Positions 15,868-25,118 of a stretch of DNA of 64,000 nucleotides are shown here, one piece after another. Origin of the DNA: PHAA01 sp964494735 (lineage in GTDB: Bacteria; Bacillota; Syntrophomonadia; Syntrophomonadales; Syntrophomonadaceae); the NCBI GenBank assembly GCA_964494735.1, contig CAZBSD010000001.1, positions 1 to 64,000 on the forward strand. The letters are read 5' to 3'. The translations under genes were made by a program, and so were the position numbers. A model generated the notes under the pieces. The model did not search any database and was not told where the DNA came from. It saw nothing but the letters and a program-made list of their open reading frames with translations. Every line of letters starts with the position of its first letter. Positions within the stretch are counted from its first letter, which is position 1.

Positions 15868-17490
15868 CTAACTGATGCTCTGGATGTAGGTGCTTTTCTG
15901 GTCGTACATCTCCACCAGCCGGATCAGGTTTTCGCTGCTGAGGGGTTCACTTATCAGGTATCCCTGCATCTCATCACAGCCTTTTTCGCGGATGAAGTTA
16001 TACTGCTCGATGGTACTTACCCCTTCGGCAACAACCTTAAGATCAAAATTATGGGCCATGGTGATCATGGTATCGACCAGCATCCGGTTGTCCCGGTTCT
16101 GCAGGTGCTGGATGAAGCGTTGGTCGATCTTCAAAGTATCTACTGGGTACTGCGACAGATAAGCCAGACAGGAGTACCCGGTGCCAAAATCGTCCAGGGC
16201 CAGCCTTACTCCCAGCTCATTCAAAACCATAAGCTTGTGGGAAACCGCCTTCTCGTTGAAGATGGCCACCCCCTCAGTGATCTCCAGTTCAAGGTATTCC
16301 GGAGCCAGTCTCGTCTCCCGCAGAATCCGCTGGACATTGCTGACCAGCTTCTCACTGTTGAACTGGATCGGAGATACGTTTACGGCAATCTTGGGTATAC
16401 GGTAGCCCTCGTCATGCCATTGGCGCAACTGACGGCAGGCGGTAGTCAGGACCCATTCCCCCAGGGGGATAATCTGCCCGCTTTCTTCGACTATGGGGAT
16501 CAGCTCGGAAGGATTCACCGCCCCCAGGATGTGGTTGTGCCAACGGACCAGGGCTTCCACGCCGATGATCTCGCCAGTCTTGATACTGACCTGGGGCTGG
16601 TAGTATAGAGTGAACTCCTGGTTTCTCAAGGCCGAGCGGAGCTCGTTGTCGAGGGTCATGCGGCGGGTGTAATAATTGTGCATCTCCACTGTGTAGACGA
16701 TGGCTTGATTCTTGCCCTGTTGTTTGGCTTCGTACATGGCTATATCGGCGTACTTGATAAGGTTATCGATATTGTCACCATGGCGGGGGTAAATGGCGAC
16801 TCCGATACTGGCCTCCACGAATACCTCCATGTCATCGCCCAGCAGGAAGGGTTCCTGAATGTTCCGGTGGACGGAATCTATCATTTTGTAGGCCTGTTCC
16901 ACACTGGCGATCTCATTGATCAACACCATAAATTCGTCTCCGCCGTGCCTGGATACCACATCCGCCGGGCGTACAGCAGCCGTGATCTTCTCGCCTATCT
17001 TCTTTAGAGCCATGTCGCCCAAATTATGCCCCAGATTGTCATTGAGCACCTTGAAGTTGTCCAGGTCGATGAAGAGGACCGCAAACATCTTTCCCTGATA
17101 GCGGGCACTCTCAAGGGCTTTGGTCAGATGACGCAAAAACAACCTGCGGTTAGGCAGGTCGGTCAAAGCATCATAATAGCCCAGGTGATGAATATCTTCC
17201 ATGAAAGTCTTCAGCTGAGCATTTTTTTCATGGAGTTGCCCCGAGCGCTGCTCCACTTCTTCTTCCAAACGCTGGGTTCTCTGCAGCCAGGCTTGTCTCT
17301 CTTTATTCATTACGAATCCGTTATATATATATAGGGCCAGCAGACACAAGAGCGAACTGACCAGCAGTATGGTGGTCAAATCCTCGCTTATAGGCCAGTC
17401 GGGCTGCCACAACAGCATAGCCGCCAGGCTGCCCAAGCTGTATATTAGAATAAGGCCGGATAAGATTTTATTCCAGGTCCTCCGGTCCAA
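15868..17490 (-). CDS. Bifunctional GGDEF-EAL cyclic di-GMP enzyme
   Basis: 540 residues. Two N-terminal membrane helices (about 8-28 and 40-60) and a coiled coil (about 62-98) are followed by a GGDEF domain with an intact active site (GGDEF at 183-187) and a product-inhibition site R174-P-A-D177 exactly five residues before it. Then comes an EAL domain with EAL at 312-314 in VEALVRW and the loop-6 DDFGTGYSCL. Both catalytic motifs look intact, so it could make and degrade cyclic di-GMP. No PAS or other sensor domain is evident. Start TTG 17490 with GGAGGG upstream. It is a single gene. Confidence 0.93.
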   Translation of the reverse strand: MDRRTWNKILSGLILIYSLGSLAAMLLWQPDWPISEDLTTILLVSSLLCLLALYIYNGFVMNKERQAWLQRTQRLEEEVEQRSGQLHEKNAQLKTFMEDIHHLGYYDALTDLPNRRLFLRHLTKALESARYQGKMFAVLFIDLDNFKVLNDNLGHNLGDMALKKIGEKITAAVRPADVVSRHGGDEFMVLINEIASVEQAYKMIDSVHRNIQEPFLLGDDMEVFVEASIGVAIYPRHGDNIDNLIKYADIAMYEAKQQGKNQAIVYTVEMHNYYTRRMTLDNELRSALRNQEFTLYYQPQVSIKTGEIIGVEALVRWHNHILGAVNPSELIPIVEESGQIIPLGEWVLTTACRQLRQWHDEGYRIPKIAVNVSPIQFNSEKLVSNVQRILRETRLAPEYLELEITEGVAIFNEKAVSHKLMVLNELGVRLALDDFGTGYSCLAYLSQYPVDTLKIDQRFIQHLQNRDNRMLVDTMITMAHNFDLKVVAEGVSTIEQYNFIREKGCDEMQGYLISEPLSSENLIRLVEMYDQKSTYIQSIS

Positions 17491-17766
17491 TTGCGCCCAC
17501 CCTCCAGGAATTTACATGTGCTAGTTGATAATTCTCCAACATTTTGGTAATACCTCTTTTTACGGCATCATTTGCTGTTAAATAACATCCTGTGCAACAA
17601 TCATAATAATAATCCAATTATATACAATATCACCCTTATCTTCAGCAGATTTCTGCAGATGCCACCGTCTCCAGGCCTTAAGGGGGAAAGATCCCTGACC
17701 AGGACTGGGCAGGGGCCTAACCAGCTTAATAATTGGGACCATCAGTGTACACCAAGGGTATACTTT

Positions 17767-18930
17767 CTACCTCTGCACTGTAACGGCGCGGGTATACTTA
17801 GCCTGTAGTTGGCCCAGGGAAACAGCTCCAGCTGGTACTGCTACTTGAACGTTGCCGCCGGTCTTTATATTCTGCTCGAGACTGAAGGTACATACCAGGC
17901 GATCGGTGGGTTTGGCAGGATCACTGATGTTCAGGTGCAGCCGGCTGGTGACCTGGTAGCTGTTGGCACCGGTCTTTTCGACGCTGGATATTATTTCCGA
18001 GTCATTGACAATCTTGAGCAGCTCAGTCTCGGAAGCAGCGCTCATAGCCTGAATCTCTCGTATGGCACTGCCACTGTCCCGTTTGATTTCCATAACCATC
18101 TGGTCCAGGCTTTGTATGGCCTTTAGGCGAGCATCGCTGGTCAGTCCCAGCTGGGCAGCCTGGGCCGGGGTCAGGCCATTGAAAAAGCCCTTAAAGGTTT
18201 GGCCGATTTTGTCGATGTTTTTGATGGTGTACACCGCGCCCGATTCAAAAACATCCATAAGATCGCGACCGCGCAAGGTCATGGTGTATTTGTTGCCATT
18301 CTGAGAGACCAGGCTGGTGGAGTAATCGCCATAGGCGTCATTGACCAATCCATCCAAGAGCTTCTTGAAAACCAGCTGTTGCCCGGATGACTGGTCGAAA
18401 AGCTGACCCAGGACCCCTGATTGCCTTCCATCAGGCATCCATCCGCTTATATCGCGGTCGTCGATACTAACCCACACCACCCCCGCAAAGATACGGTCCA
18501 GGTTATCTCTTTCCGCGGCACTGCAAAATTCCTTGATAAAACCCATAATTCCATCGATCTTCATATAGATTGTGCCGTTCTTGCCGGCAACCGAAAATGC
18601 GCCTTTGGCAGATTTGGCACGGGTGTCGTAGATGGTGTAGTCGTATTGAAAAACCTCCTGTTTGATGTCAACCTGGCCCTGGTACTCGATCCTTAACTGC
18701 CCCAAGGCGTTACCAAGAGTTTGGGCGCTCATAGCTTCCTGCCCAGTTAACAGGCTGACCGGCAGGGTAGTCAGGTTGATTATGTAACTGCCGCTGTCGG
18801 TAAAGACCTCTTGGGTACTGACTTCACTCATCAAGCCGTAATATCTCTTTTCAGCGGGACTGCAGCCAGTCAGGCAGCCTATCCCCATCAACAGGACCAG
18901 CATTAATGCCAGCAACTTCTTCTTAACCAC
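17767..18930 (-). CDS. Lipoprotein of unknown function
   Basis: 387 residues. The N-terminus VVKKKLLALMLVLLMGIG leads to a lipobox LTGC, so it is probably anchored to the outer face of the membrane through cysteine 19 or nearby. The mature part is mixed alpha/beta with no recognised domain. GTG at 18930 follows AAGGAGG by 8 bases and gives a proper signal peptide; the longer frame from 19023 would bury the signal and is rejected. It lies directly downstream of the glycosyltransferase gene on the same strand, 134 bases away, so the two may be linked. Confidence 0.75.
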   Translation of the reverse strand: MVKKKLLALMLVLLMGIGCLTGCSPAEKRYYGLMSEVSTQEVFTDSGSYIINLTTLPVSLLTGQEAMSAQTLGNALGQLRIEYQGQVDIKQEVFQYDYTIYDTRAKSAKGAFSVAGKNGTIYMKIDGIMGFIKEFCSAAERDNLDRIFAGVVWVSIDDRDISGWMPDGRQSGVLGQLFDQSSGQQLVFKKLLDGLVNDAYGDYSTSLVSQNGNKYTMTLRGRDLMDVFESGAVYTIKNIDKIGQTFKGFFNGLTPAQAAQLGLTSDARLKAIQSLDQMVMEIKRDSGSAIREIQAMSAASETELLKIVNDSEIISSVEKTGANSYQVTSRLHLNISDPAKPTDRLVCTFSLEQNIKTGGNVQVAVPAGAVSLGQLQAKYTRAVTVQR

Positions 18931-19064
18931 ACACTCATCCTCCTTTTCTATCAATACGTTTAATATATCAAATATTGGACCCCCATACCTGTCATTGCCC
19001 CAAATAAAACCTGCCGGGTGCAAGACACCGGCAGGCTGATTGACCAGTACTGTTATTTACTTGT

Positions 19065-20624
19065 TTAGCGACTATCCCCACCAGCTACTGTAACTGCGGG
19101 CCGATTGTCCTGGTTGATAGTAGCTTTGACCACTTCCACCGGCTTCATCATGACTGGCCGATTAACTACCAGGGCTGGATAAACAGGTTTACCGGGGCGC
19201 CGCACCACTTCCGCCTCGCCGGTCTGAGCTTCGTTGGAGGTGATCAACGCCACACCAGGTACCAAGCTGCGCCGTACTCCGCCGACCTTGACCTTATCCG
19301 CCTTCGGCACCACGGCCAGAGCAGGAACGGGCGTGGTGGCAGCAGCCAATTCAGCCTCAATACCAGTATTACCAGTTTCCAGACTGTTGATGGAAATCCC
19401 CCGGACATGACGGGTATGGGCCCAATTGTCCTGATTCTTATGTTGAAAGAGGCCCCAGATGGTTACCGGGAACCAAGTCAGTCCATAGAATGGATAAGTA
19501 ATGTAGTAGAAATACGCCCGGCGCGGAGCTCCTTCCAGGATTAGGCCCAGCATGGGGTAGCAATAACCGACCAATCCAAATATCCACCAATACCAACTGG
19601 GGGTCAGTCTGGTCAGCATCGACTCATATAATGGCACCGGTGACAAATAGGCAGCTCCGGAAAACAGGAAGGTCATGAACATAATGGTAATCAAAAAGGG
19701 CTGAAACAAATAAATGGCGCCGTCGATGGGGTACCATTTTTTCTCCCGAAATCCTTTCTTAATCAGGGGCACCATGTAACGGAAAGCAACATCCCAGTGG
19801 CCCGACAGCCAGCGCGTGCGCTGCCTCCAGGTCTGCGAGAAATATACCGGTTTTTCATCGTAGACCTTGGCTTCATGGGCCCAGGATGTTTTGATGCCGT
19901 TCATAAGGAGTTTCATGGTGAATTCCAGATCCTCGGTTAAACACGTGGCCCCCCAGCCGTACTCCTTGAGCAGCTCGTATTCCAGGCAGACTCCGGTACC
20001 ACCCAAAGCATTGGACAAACCCTTATTGTGGCGGGCCAACTGCCACATACGGTTCATTGACCAATAGGCGGTCGCATAGCAGGCAGTGACCCAGGAATCG
20101 TTGGGATTCTTGGTATCCAGATAACCCTGGATGGAGCGATATCCCTTCTTAAGCTTGGAATTCATCTCCAGAAGGAAGTTTGCCGATACTACGTTGTCAG
20201 CATCGAAGAGACAAATGGCGTCATACTTCTGTTCTTCCATTTCAAAAAGTTTGGCAAACATCCATTCCAGTGCAAAACCTTTCCCCCGCTGGGATGAGAA
20301 CCTTTCGTAAACCAGGGCTCCCTCCTGGCGCGCCACTGCTGCCGTGCTATCGGTGCAGTTGTCGGCAATCACATAGATATCAAACAATTCGGTGGGATAG
20401 TTCAATTTCTTGAGGCTCTCCAAATGGTAACCTATAACCGATTCTTCATTGTGGGCTGCGGTAATCAGCGCAAATCTCTTTTCGGGGGTAAATTCCTTGT
20501 CTTCCTCATGTTTACGCCAACCGTAAACGGAAACGTAATAATAGTACAATAAAAACAAGATTACAATCGATTCTGCCATGGTTACAATGCCCGATAGGGC
20601 ACCATACAACAAGCCGTCCATCAT
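19065..20624 (-). CDS. Processive membrane glycosyltransferase, family 2 (cellulose/PNAG synthase-like)
   Basis: 519 residues. A first membrane helix (about 10-33) precedes the GT-A domain with AAHNEESV (56-63), DAD at 141-143 (nucleotide-sugar/metal binding), TED at 230-232 (catalytic base) and QRTRW at 268-272 (acceptor channel). This is the D,D,D,QxxRW signature of processive synthases. Several more membrane helices follow (about 300-400). A C-terminal tail of ~110 residues rich in Ala, Val, Pro and Thr is unusual. It probably polymerises an exported polysaccharide; the sugar is unknown. No PilZ domain was seen. Two adjacent ATGs (20624 and 20621) are possible starts. Confidence 0.85.
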   Translation of the reverse strand: MMDGLLYGALSGIVTMAESIVILFLLYYYYVSVYGWRKHEEDKEFTPEKRFALITAAHNEESVIGYHLESLKKLNYPTELFDIYVIADNCTDSTAAVARQEGALVYERFSSQRGKGFALEWMFAKLFEMEEQKYDAICLFDADNVVSANFLLEMNSKLKKGYRSIQGYLDTKNPNDSWVTACYATAYWSMNRMWQLARHNKGLSNALGGTGVCLEYELLKEYGWGATCLTEDLEFTMKLLMNGIKTSWAHEAKVYDEKPVYFSQTWRQRTRWLSGHWDVAFRYMVPLIKKGFREKKWYPIDGAIYLFQPFLITIMFMTFLFSGAAYLSPVPLYESMLTRLTPSWYWWIFGLVGYCYPMLGLILEGAPRRAYFYYITYPFYGLTWFPVTIWGLFQHKNQDNWAHTRHVRGISINSLETGNTGIEAELAAATTPVPALAVVPKADKVKVGGVRRSLVPGVALITSNEAQTGEAEVVRRPGKPVYPALVVNRPVMMKPVEVVKATINQDNRPAVTVAGGDSR

Positions 20625-20776
20625 ACGACCTCTTTCTCTAATTTATTAGGCTACAGGCACTTGTTGGCTCCATTACGGGAATAATTTTTATTCAACCTTA
20701 TATACTCTACCAAAAATCCTTGATATTTTCAATATATTTTGAATTTACCAACCTCTACTCCCTGGTCTGACCCCTC

Positions 20777-21505
20777 TTATGCACTGCGTTTCTGAACCAT
20801 TTCCTCAATGAACCTGAATAATTCCGGCATTTTGCCTTGCCAGTCAGGAGTAAGCCTTTCATCCCCGCGGTCAATCAATTGATCTTCCACCAAAAACGTC
20901 TTCATACCGATTATTCCCGCTGCCAGATCCTCATCTCGATCATTACCGACCATCAAACAAGCTGATGGTTCTATCCCCAAATAATTCGCGATCTCCTGGT
21001 AATATTCGGGGCTGGGTTTGCAGTAGTGCATAACCTCATAGGAGGTAATCAGATCGAACGGAAAGTGGCCAACCCCTGCCCAGTCCATCCGCATCTGTAT
21101 GGCTCGCCTCGGAAAAACCGGATTGGTAGCCAACACTACCTTGATCCCGCTGGCGAACACTCCCGTCATCATCTGTCTGATTCCACTGAAGGCACCGCAG
21201 TATTTCTTTAAACGGGGAAATCCGGTACGATAAAATTCCTCGAAGAAATTTCTGGTCTGCACTGAATCAACCGCCAAGGAGCAGAAGAAGTGCTGCATAA
21301 AAACGTCTTCGTTGCAGATATACGGATTTTTATCCTTAATCATGACGTCAGTCGATTTCAAGATCTGCGCCACAATAGCTTCCGGTTCCTGATATCCATG
21401 CAGAGCCGCCATATGGGCCATCTCTTCAAAGTATCGGGCCAGGAAGAGGTCCATATCTATGTCCAATAGAGTGCCATCAAGGTCAAACAAGACCGCTTCG
21501 AACAT
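20777..21505 (-). CDS. HAD-superfamily hydrolase (phosphoglycolate-phosphatase-like)
   Basis: 242 residues. Motif I DLDGT is at residues 8-12 (nucleophile D8), motif II is ATNPV, and the late acidic motif is MVGNDRDEDLAAGI. A helical cap lies between motif I and motif II. It is expected to be a cytoplasmic phosphatase of a small metabolite; substrate not predictable. ATG 21505 follows GAGGT. Single gene. Confidence 0.85.
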   Translation of the reverse strand: MFEAVLFDLDGTLLDIDMDLFLARYFEEMAHMAALHGYQEPEAIVAQILKSTDVMIKDKNPYICNEDVFMQHFFCSLAVDSVQTRNFFEEFYRTGFPRLKKYCGAFSGIRQMMTGVFASGIKVVLATNPVFPRRAIQMRMDWAGVGHFPFDLITSYEVMHYCKPSPEYYQEIANYLGIEPSACLMVGNDRDEDLAAGIIGMKTFLVEDQLIDRGDERLTPDWQGKMPELFRFIEEMVQKRSA

Positions 21506-21833
21506 TTATTCTACCTCAAATTACCAAACTAACGAATAACCTAAATAGTACTACTTCGCTGGGAGCGAAATCTTTCAGGATTAATTTAACCTGAGCCAGG
21601 TCAACTCATCCCTCCGCAAGGTGATTATTCAATTTTACACAATTTGGTTTTGCCAATCATAATACCCATAAAACCGAATAAAATCAATACTTTATAGGGC
21701 CGGTGGCTATTGACTAAACCTCTCATATAATTTAGACTGAATTTCACAAAATTATATATTATACAGCTTGCGCAAGCAGCTTTTTTGTTTTTCTATCCAC
21801 GCCACCACTCAGTGGTTGGGAAAGGACGCACCA
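21506..21833. promoter_or_regulatory. Leader and promoter region of the dedA-like gene
   Basis: 328 bases between divergent genes. A sigma-A-like promoter reads TTGACT (21710-21715), 17 bases, TAGACT (21733-21738). Downstream, a self-complementary GCTTGCGCAAGC (21766-21777) followed by AGC and six Ts sits in the predicted 5' leader, about 55 bases before the ATG. It looks like a small attenuator or relic terminator. No regulator is known. Confidence 0.35.
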
Positions 21834-22511
21834 ATGGATTTTAGTATTGTCCCAAATCTTGTCGATATATTTGTTAATTTGGATTACTACCTGATCGAGT
21901 TGATTTCCGCCTATGGCACCTGGGCCTATCTTATCCTGTTCCTGGTCATATTCTGCGAGACCGGCCTGGTGGTAACCCCTTTCCTCCCCGGCGATTCCTT
22001 GATTTTCCTAGTGGGAGCCTTGGCGGCTGGGGGCGACATCGATCTTGTGGCTGTCGCCGCTACCCTGATGACCGCTGCCGTGCTGGGCAATATGGTCAAT
22101 TACCGTATAGGCCATTATTTGGGGCCACGGGTATTTAGCAGTACCAATATACGCTTTCTCAACCAAGAACATCTTATGCGGACCCATGATTTTTATGAAA
22201 GGCATGGCGGCAAAACCATAATCATCGCTCGTTTTATGCCCATCATTCGGACTTTTGCACCCTTTGTAGCCGGTATCGGCCGCATGGACCAAACCCGCTT
22301 TTTCATCTTCAACGTGGTCGGCAGCGTCAGTTGGGTGAGCTTGTTCCTGTGGGGCGGCTGGGCATTCGGTAATATACCCATCATTGAGCGCAACCTGAGC
22401 CTGATAGTTTTGGGAATCATAGCTGTAACCCTCATACCTGCCTTCATCGGGTTCCTGAGACAGAAGGCTCAGCCCAAAGCCCGGCATCAGGGCTGCAAGG
22501 CGGAAAGTTGA
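21834..22511 (+). CDS. DedA family membrane protein
   Basis: 225 residues with about five hydrophobic segments. FCETGLVVTPFLPGDSLIFL near residue 45 is the DedA/SNARE-associated signature, and ARFMPIIRTFAPFVAGIG the second conserved segment with its essential arginines. These proteins act as scramblases or transporters for polyprenyl-phosphate or phospholipids. The start is ATG 21834 (GAAAGGA 7 bases before); an upstream in-frame ATG at 21768 lies on the hairpin and lacks a site. Confidence 0.9.
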   Translation: MDFSIVPNLVDIFVNLDYYLIELISAYGTWAYLILFLVIFCETGLVVTPFLPGDSLIFLVGALAAGGDIDLVAVAATLMTAAVLGNMVNYRIGHYLGPRVFSSTNIRFLNQEHLMRTHDFYERHGGKTIIIARFMPIIRTFAPFVAGIGRMDQTRFFIFNVVGSVSWVSLFLWGGWAFGNIPIIERNLSLIVLGIIAVTLIPAFIGFLRQKAQPKARHQGCKAES

Positions 22512-22542
22512 TGGATTACTCCAAACAGGAGACAGGCTTGCT

Positions 22543-22590
22543 AAAAAAAGTGTGGGCGCCGGTTCTGCCGGATACCTTTCTTTTTTTTAA
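22543..22590 (+). terminator. Possible weak terminator after the dedA-like gene
   Basis: A short CCGG-TTCTG-CCGG stem is followed after several bases by CTTTCTTTTTTTT. The stem is only 4 bp, so the call is weak; the T-run is the main evidence. Confidence 0.3.
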
Positions 22591-22606
22591 AAAAGAACAT
22601 TTCGAT

Positions 22607-22635
22607 TTGACAACCAGCAATCTATGAATTAGAAT
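22607..22635 (+). promoter_or_regulatory. Sigma-A promoter of the zinc-ribbon gene
   Basis: TTGACA (22607-22612), 17 bases, TAGAAT (22630-22635): perfect -35 and 5 of 6 at -10 with ideal spacing. It lies about 80 bases before the start codon at 22713. Confidence 0.75.
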
Positions 22636-22712
22636 TTAGCTTGCCTTGTTCTTTTAATCGTCTCCTTTGTGGGGGATCTAGTCCAAGAGTACTTCAGAAG
22701 GGAGATGAACGC

Positions 22713-23006
22713 ATGTTACAGGACAAATATATCGTGTGTAAGGATTGTGGCAATGAATTCTTGTTCTCGATTTCGGAACAGGAATTTTATGCTGAGAAGG
22801 GCTTTGAGAACGAACCGGGACGCTGCCCAGAGTGCAGAAGAGCTCGCAAGATGCAGCGCAGCGGAAATTCCGGCGGTTTCAGAGAACAGCGCCAGATGTT
22901 TTCCACCATTTGCGCCGCCTGTGGTCAGGAAACCACGGTTCCATTCGAACCGACCGGTGAGAGACCAGTCTATTGCCGGGACTGCTTCCAGGCCAGACGT
23001 CGTTAA
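22713..23006 (+). CDS. Small double zinc-ribbon protein
   Basis: 97 residues containing two CxxC...CxxC zinc ribbons: CKDCG with CPECR (residues about 9-41), and CAACG with CRDC (about 67-93). The linker is basic (RRARKMQRSG), which suggests nucleic-acid or protein binding. The first ribbon resembles the widespread 'probable zinc-ribbon' domain of Firmicutes. The start ATG 22713 has AGAAGGGAG upstream. It has its own strong promoter and terminator, which suggests high expression as a one-gene unit. Confidence 0.85.
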   Translation: MLQDKYIVCKDCGNEFLFSISEQEFYAEKGFENEPGRCPECRRARKMQRSGNSGGFREQRQMFSTICAACGQETTVPFEPTGERPVYCRDCFQARRR

Positions 23007-23029
23007 TCCATTAAATTAGCGATCTTTTT

Positions 23030-23062
23030 AAGGGGTTTAGCATTTAGCTAGACCCCTTTTTG
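23030..23062 (+). terminator. Rho-independent terminator
   Basis: AGGGGTTTAGC and GCTAGACCCCT arms (10-11 bp with one T-G pair, loop ATTTA) followed by a run of Ts. It starts 24 bases after the zinc-ribbon stop codon. Confidence 0.85.
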
Positions 23063-23127
23063 TTGTGCCGTAAAGTTGCGTCTGCGCCCCTCTGACCGCC
23101 ATTTTCGGCAGGGGCGCTAATATTGGG

Positions 23128-23157
23128 TTGACAAATAGTTGGTAGGCAAAATATAGT
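23128..23157 (+). promoter_or_regulatory. Sigma-A promoter of the acyl-CoA dehydrogenase
   Basis: TTGACA (23128-23133), 18 bases, TATAGT (23152-23157). This predicts a leader of about 185 bases before the ATG at 23350. The spacer contains one arm of a distant inverted repeat (see findings). Confidence 0.7.
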
Positions 23158-23223
23158 TGGGCTATACGGAAGTGTAGAATCAGCCGATAACGTCTCTACA
23201 TCCAGCCTAAACTTACCAACTAT
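23135..23223. repeat. Widely spaced inverted repeat around the acyl-CoA dehydrogenase promoter
   Basis: ATAGTTGGTA (23135-23144) and its exact complement TACCAACTAT (23214-23223), 69 bases apart. The left arm sits between the -35 and -10 boxes. A smaller TGTAGA/TCTACA pair (23174-23179 and 23196-23201) lies between them. Two operator half-sites or a looping repressor are possible. Confidence 0.5.
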
Positions 23224-23349
23224 CTCTACTGAGAGTCTGGAACTCGCTTCAAAGTTAACCGCAAAGGGGGGAGGCGCCAGTCAATACATCGAGTCTGACC
23301 AAGAATGCACCCGAAGCTTACTGAAATGTGAAGAAGGAGGGGCTTTTGA

Positions 23350-24489
23350 ATGGATTTTAGATTAACCGATGAGCAGGAATTGGTTCGCGCCAGTATGAGA
23401 GAATTTGCCCTGGAGTACGTAGAACCAATCGCAGCAGAGTTGGACGAGACCGCCCGCCATCCCCAAGAACTGATAGAAAAACTAGCTGAGCGCGGCTATA
23501 TGGGAATGCCCTTTCCAGCCGAGTACGGCGGACAAGGAACCGATTACCTGACCTATACCCTGGCGGTGGAGGAACTTTCCCGTTCTTGTGCGGCCACCGG
23601 ATTCACCATGTCGGTTCATACCGGCCTGGCTCTCATGCCGATATTCTTGTTTGGCAACGAGGAACAAAAGAAGACCTTCCTGACCCCACTGGCCCAGGGC
23701 AAACACCTGGGCGCTTTCGCCCTGACCGAACCCGGTGCCGGCACTGATGTGGGAGCCGCGGTCACAACTGCTGTCCTGGATGGGGATGAATATGTACTGA
23801 ACGGATTAAAGACGTTCTGCTCCAATGGTCCGGTAGCCGATACTTATGTGACCTTCGCCTGGACCGATAAATCGGCCGGCCCCAAAGGCATGAGCGCTTT
23901 CATCGTACCCAAGGGCACCCCTGGGCTCAAGGCCGGCAGCCATTTCATGAAGATGGGGATCCGCTCCTCCCAGACCTCGGAGATTATCTTCCAGGATTGC
24001 CGCATACCCAAAGCCAACCTGCTGGGTGGCGAAGGCAGCGGTATGAAGATCGCCATGGGCTGTTTCGACAACGGCCGGATCGGGATCGCCGCCCAGGCTA
24101 CCGGTATCCTGCAAGCCGCCCTGGATGAATCGATCAACTATTCCAAACAACGGGTCCAGTTCGGCAAACCTATTTCCAAGAATCAGGTTGTGCAGTTCTG
24201 GATCGTGGACATGGCCACCGATCTGCAGGCTTGCCGCTTCCTGACCTACTATGCTGCCTGGATGAAAGACCAGGGCCAGCCTTTTGCGAAAGAAGCGGCC
24301 ATGGCCAAGCTGTACTGCGCCGAAGCGGTTATGAAACATACCATAAAAGCGGTCCAGATCCACGGTGGTTATGGATATGTGAAGGGCGTGAAGGTCGAGC
24401 GGCTGATGAGAGACGCCAAGATCACCGAAATCTATGAGGGGACCTCGGAAGCCCAGCGGATGGTAATCGGCGGCAACATAATGCGTTAG
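23350..24489 (+). CDS. Acyl-CoA dehydrogenase (short-chain/butyryl type)
   Basis: 379 residues, the length of soluble short-chain acyl-CoA dehydrogenases. The FAD-binding segments FALTEPGAGTDVG and KTFCSNG, the C-terminal IHGGYGYV and the catalytic base E363 in IYEGTSEAQRMVI are all present. It oxidises an acyl-CoA to the trans-2-enoyl-CoA with FAD, passing electrons to an electron-transfer flavoprotein; in fermentative clostridia the reverse is also possible. No etfAB, thiolase or crotonase gene lies beside it. ATG 23350 has GAAGGAGG upstream. Transcribed alone, from promoter to terminator. Confidence 0.95.
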   Translation: MDFRLTDEQELVRASMREFALEYVEPIAAELDETARHPQELIEKLAERGYMGMPFPAEYGGQGTDYLTYTLAVEELSRSCAATGFTMSVHTGLALMPIFLFGNEEQKKTFLTPLAQGKHLGAFALTEPGAGTDVGAAVTTAVLDGDEYVLNGLKTFCSNGPVADTYVTFAWTDKSAGPKGMSAFIVPKGTPGLKAGSHFMKMGIRSSQTSEIIFQDCRIPKANLLGGEGSGMKIAMGCFDNGRIGIAAQATGILQAALDESINYSKQRVQFGKPISKNQVVQFWIVDMATDLQACRFLTYYAAWMKDQGQPFAKEAAMAKLYCAEAVMKHTIKAVQIHGGYGYVKGVKVERLMRDAKITEIYEGTSEAQRMVIGGNIMR

Positions 24490-24505
24490 TTTGTTGAACT
24501 CTTAC

Positions 24506-24541
24506 CCGGGACAGGGGACACCGCTCCCTGTCCCGGTTTTT
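24506..24541 (+). terminator. Rho-independent terminator
   Basis: An 11-bp GC-rich stem, CCGGGACAGGG paired with CCCTGTCCCGG, followed by TTTTT. It starts 17 bases after the acyl-CoA dehydrogenase stop. Confidence 0.9.
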
Positions 24542-24594
24542 ACGGCCTCCGATCTATTTGCAGTCGGCAGCAGCTTAATAACAGGGGCGAAATT

Positions 24595-25118
24595 ATGCGA
24601 ATAGGTATCGACATCGACAATAACATCAGCAACACCCGCGAGACCATACTGGCTCATCTGCAGCGCTATGCCCAGGCCAACCACCTGCCCTTTACTTTCG
24701 ATCCCAGCAAGTACACCCTGGAGGAAGCCCTGCCCTGGGATCCCGGGGATATGGAGCTCTTCATGAATCGCCGCCTGGCAGCTATTTACCGCGAAGTCAG
24801 GCCTAAACCTAACGCCATCGCTGTTATCCGCGAACTGCACCAACATCATTTCATCGCATTAATCACCTCCCGCAACCGCCGCAATGGTGATATCGAAAAA
24901 GTGACCCTGGAGTGGCTGGCCCAGTACCAACTGGACTATGACCAGTTGATCATGAATGAAACCGAAAACATGCACCACTTCAGCAAGTTAGCCGTCTGCC
25001 TCGATAACCGCATCGAAATCATGATCGAAGACCACCATGGTCTGTCATTGGAACTGAGCCGTTTCCTCCCGGTTATCATGTTCGACTATCCCTATAACAC
25101 CCACCTAAAGGCTGACAA
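24595..25118 (+). CDS. 5'(3')-deoxyribonucleotidase-like HAD protein, C-terminus lost in assembly gap
   Basis: At least 174 residues before the run of Ns. The N-terminus RIGIDIDNNISNTR carries the HAD nucleophile motif DxDN in place of the usual DxDGT; ALITSRNRR matches motif II and IEDHHGLSLEL motif IV. Size and layout fit the NT5C/uncharacterised nucleotidase group. Its end lies in the gap, so length and stop are unknown; the codons after the gap are not continuous evidence. ATG at 24595 follows AGGGGCGA. Confidence 0.65.

Noticed and set aside
23158..23349. Possible riboswitch in the acyl-CoA dehydrogenase leader
   Set aside because: The leader has small inverted repeats but none of the conserved cores of cyclic di-GMP, SAM, cobalamin, glycine or tetrahydrofolate riboswitches.
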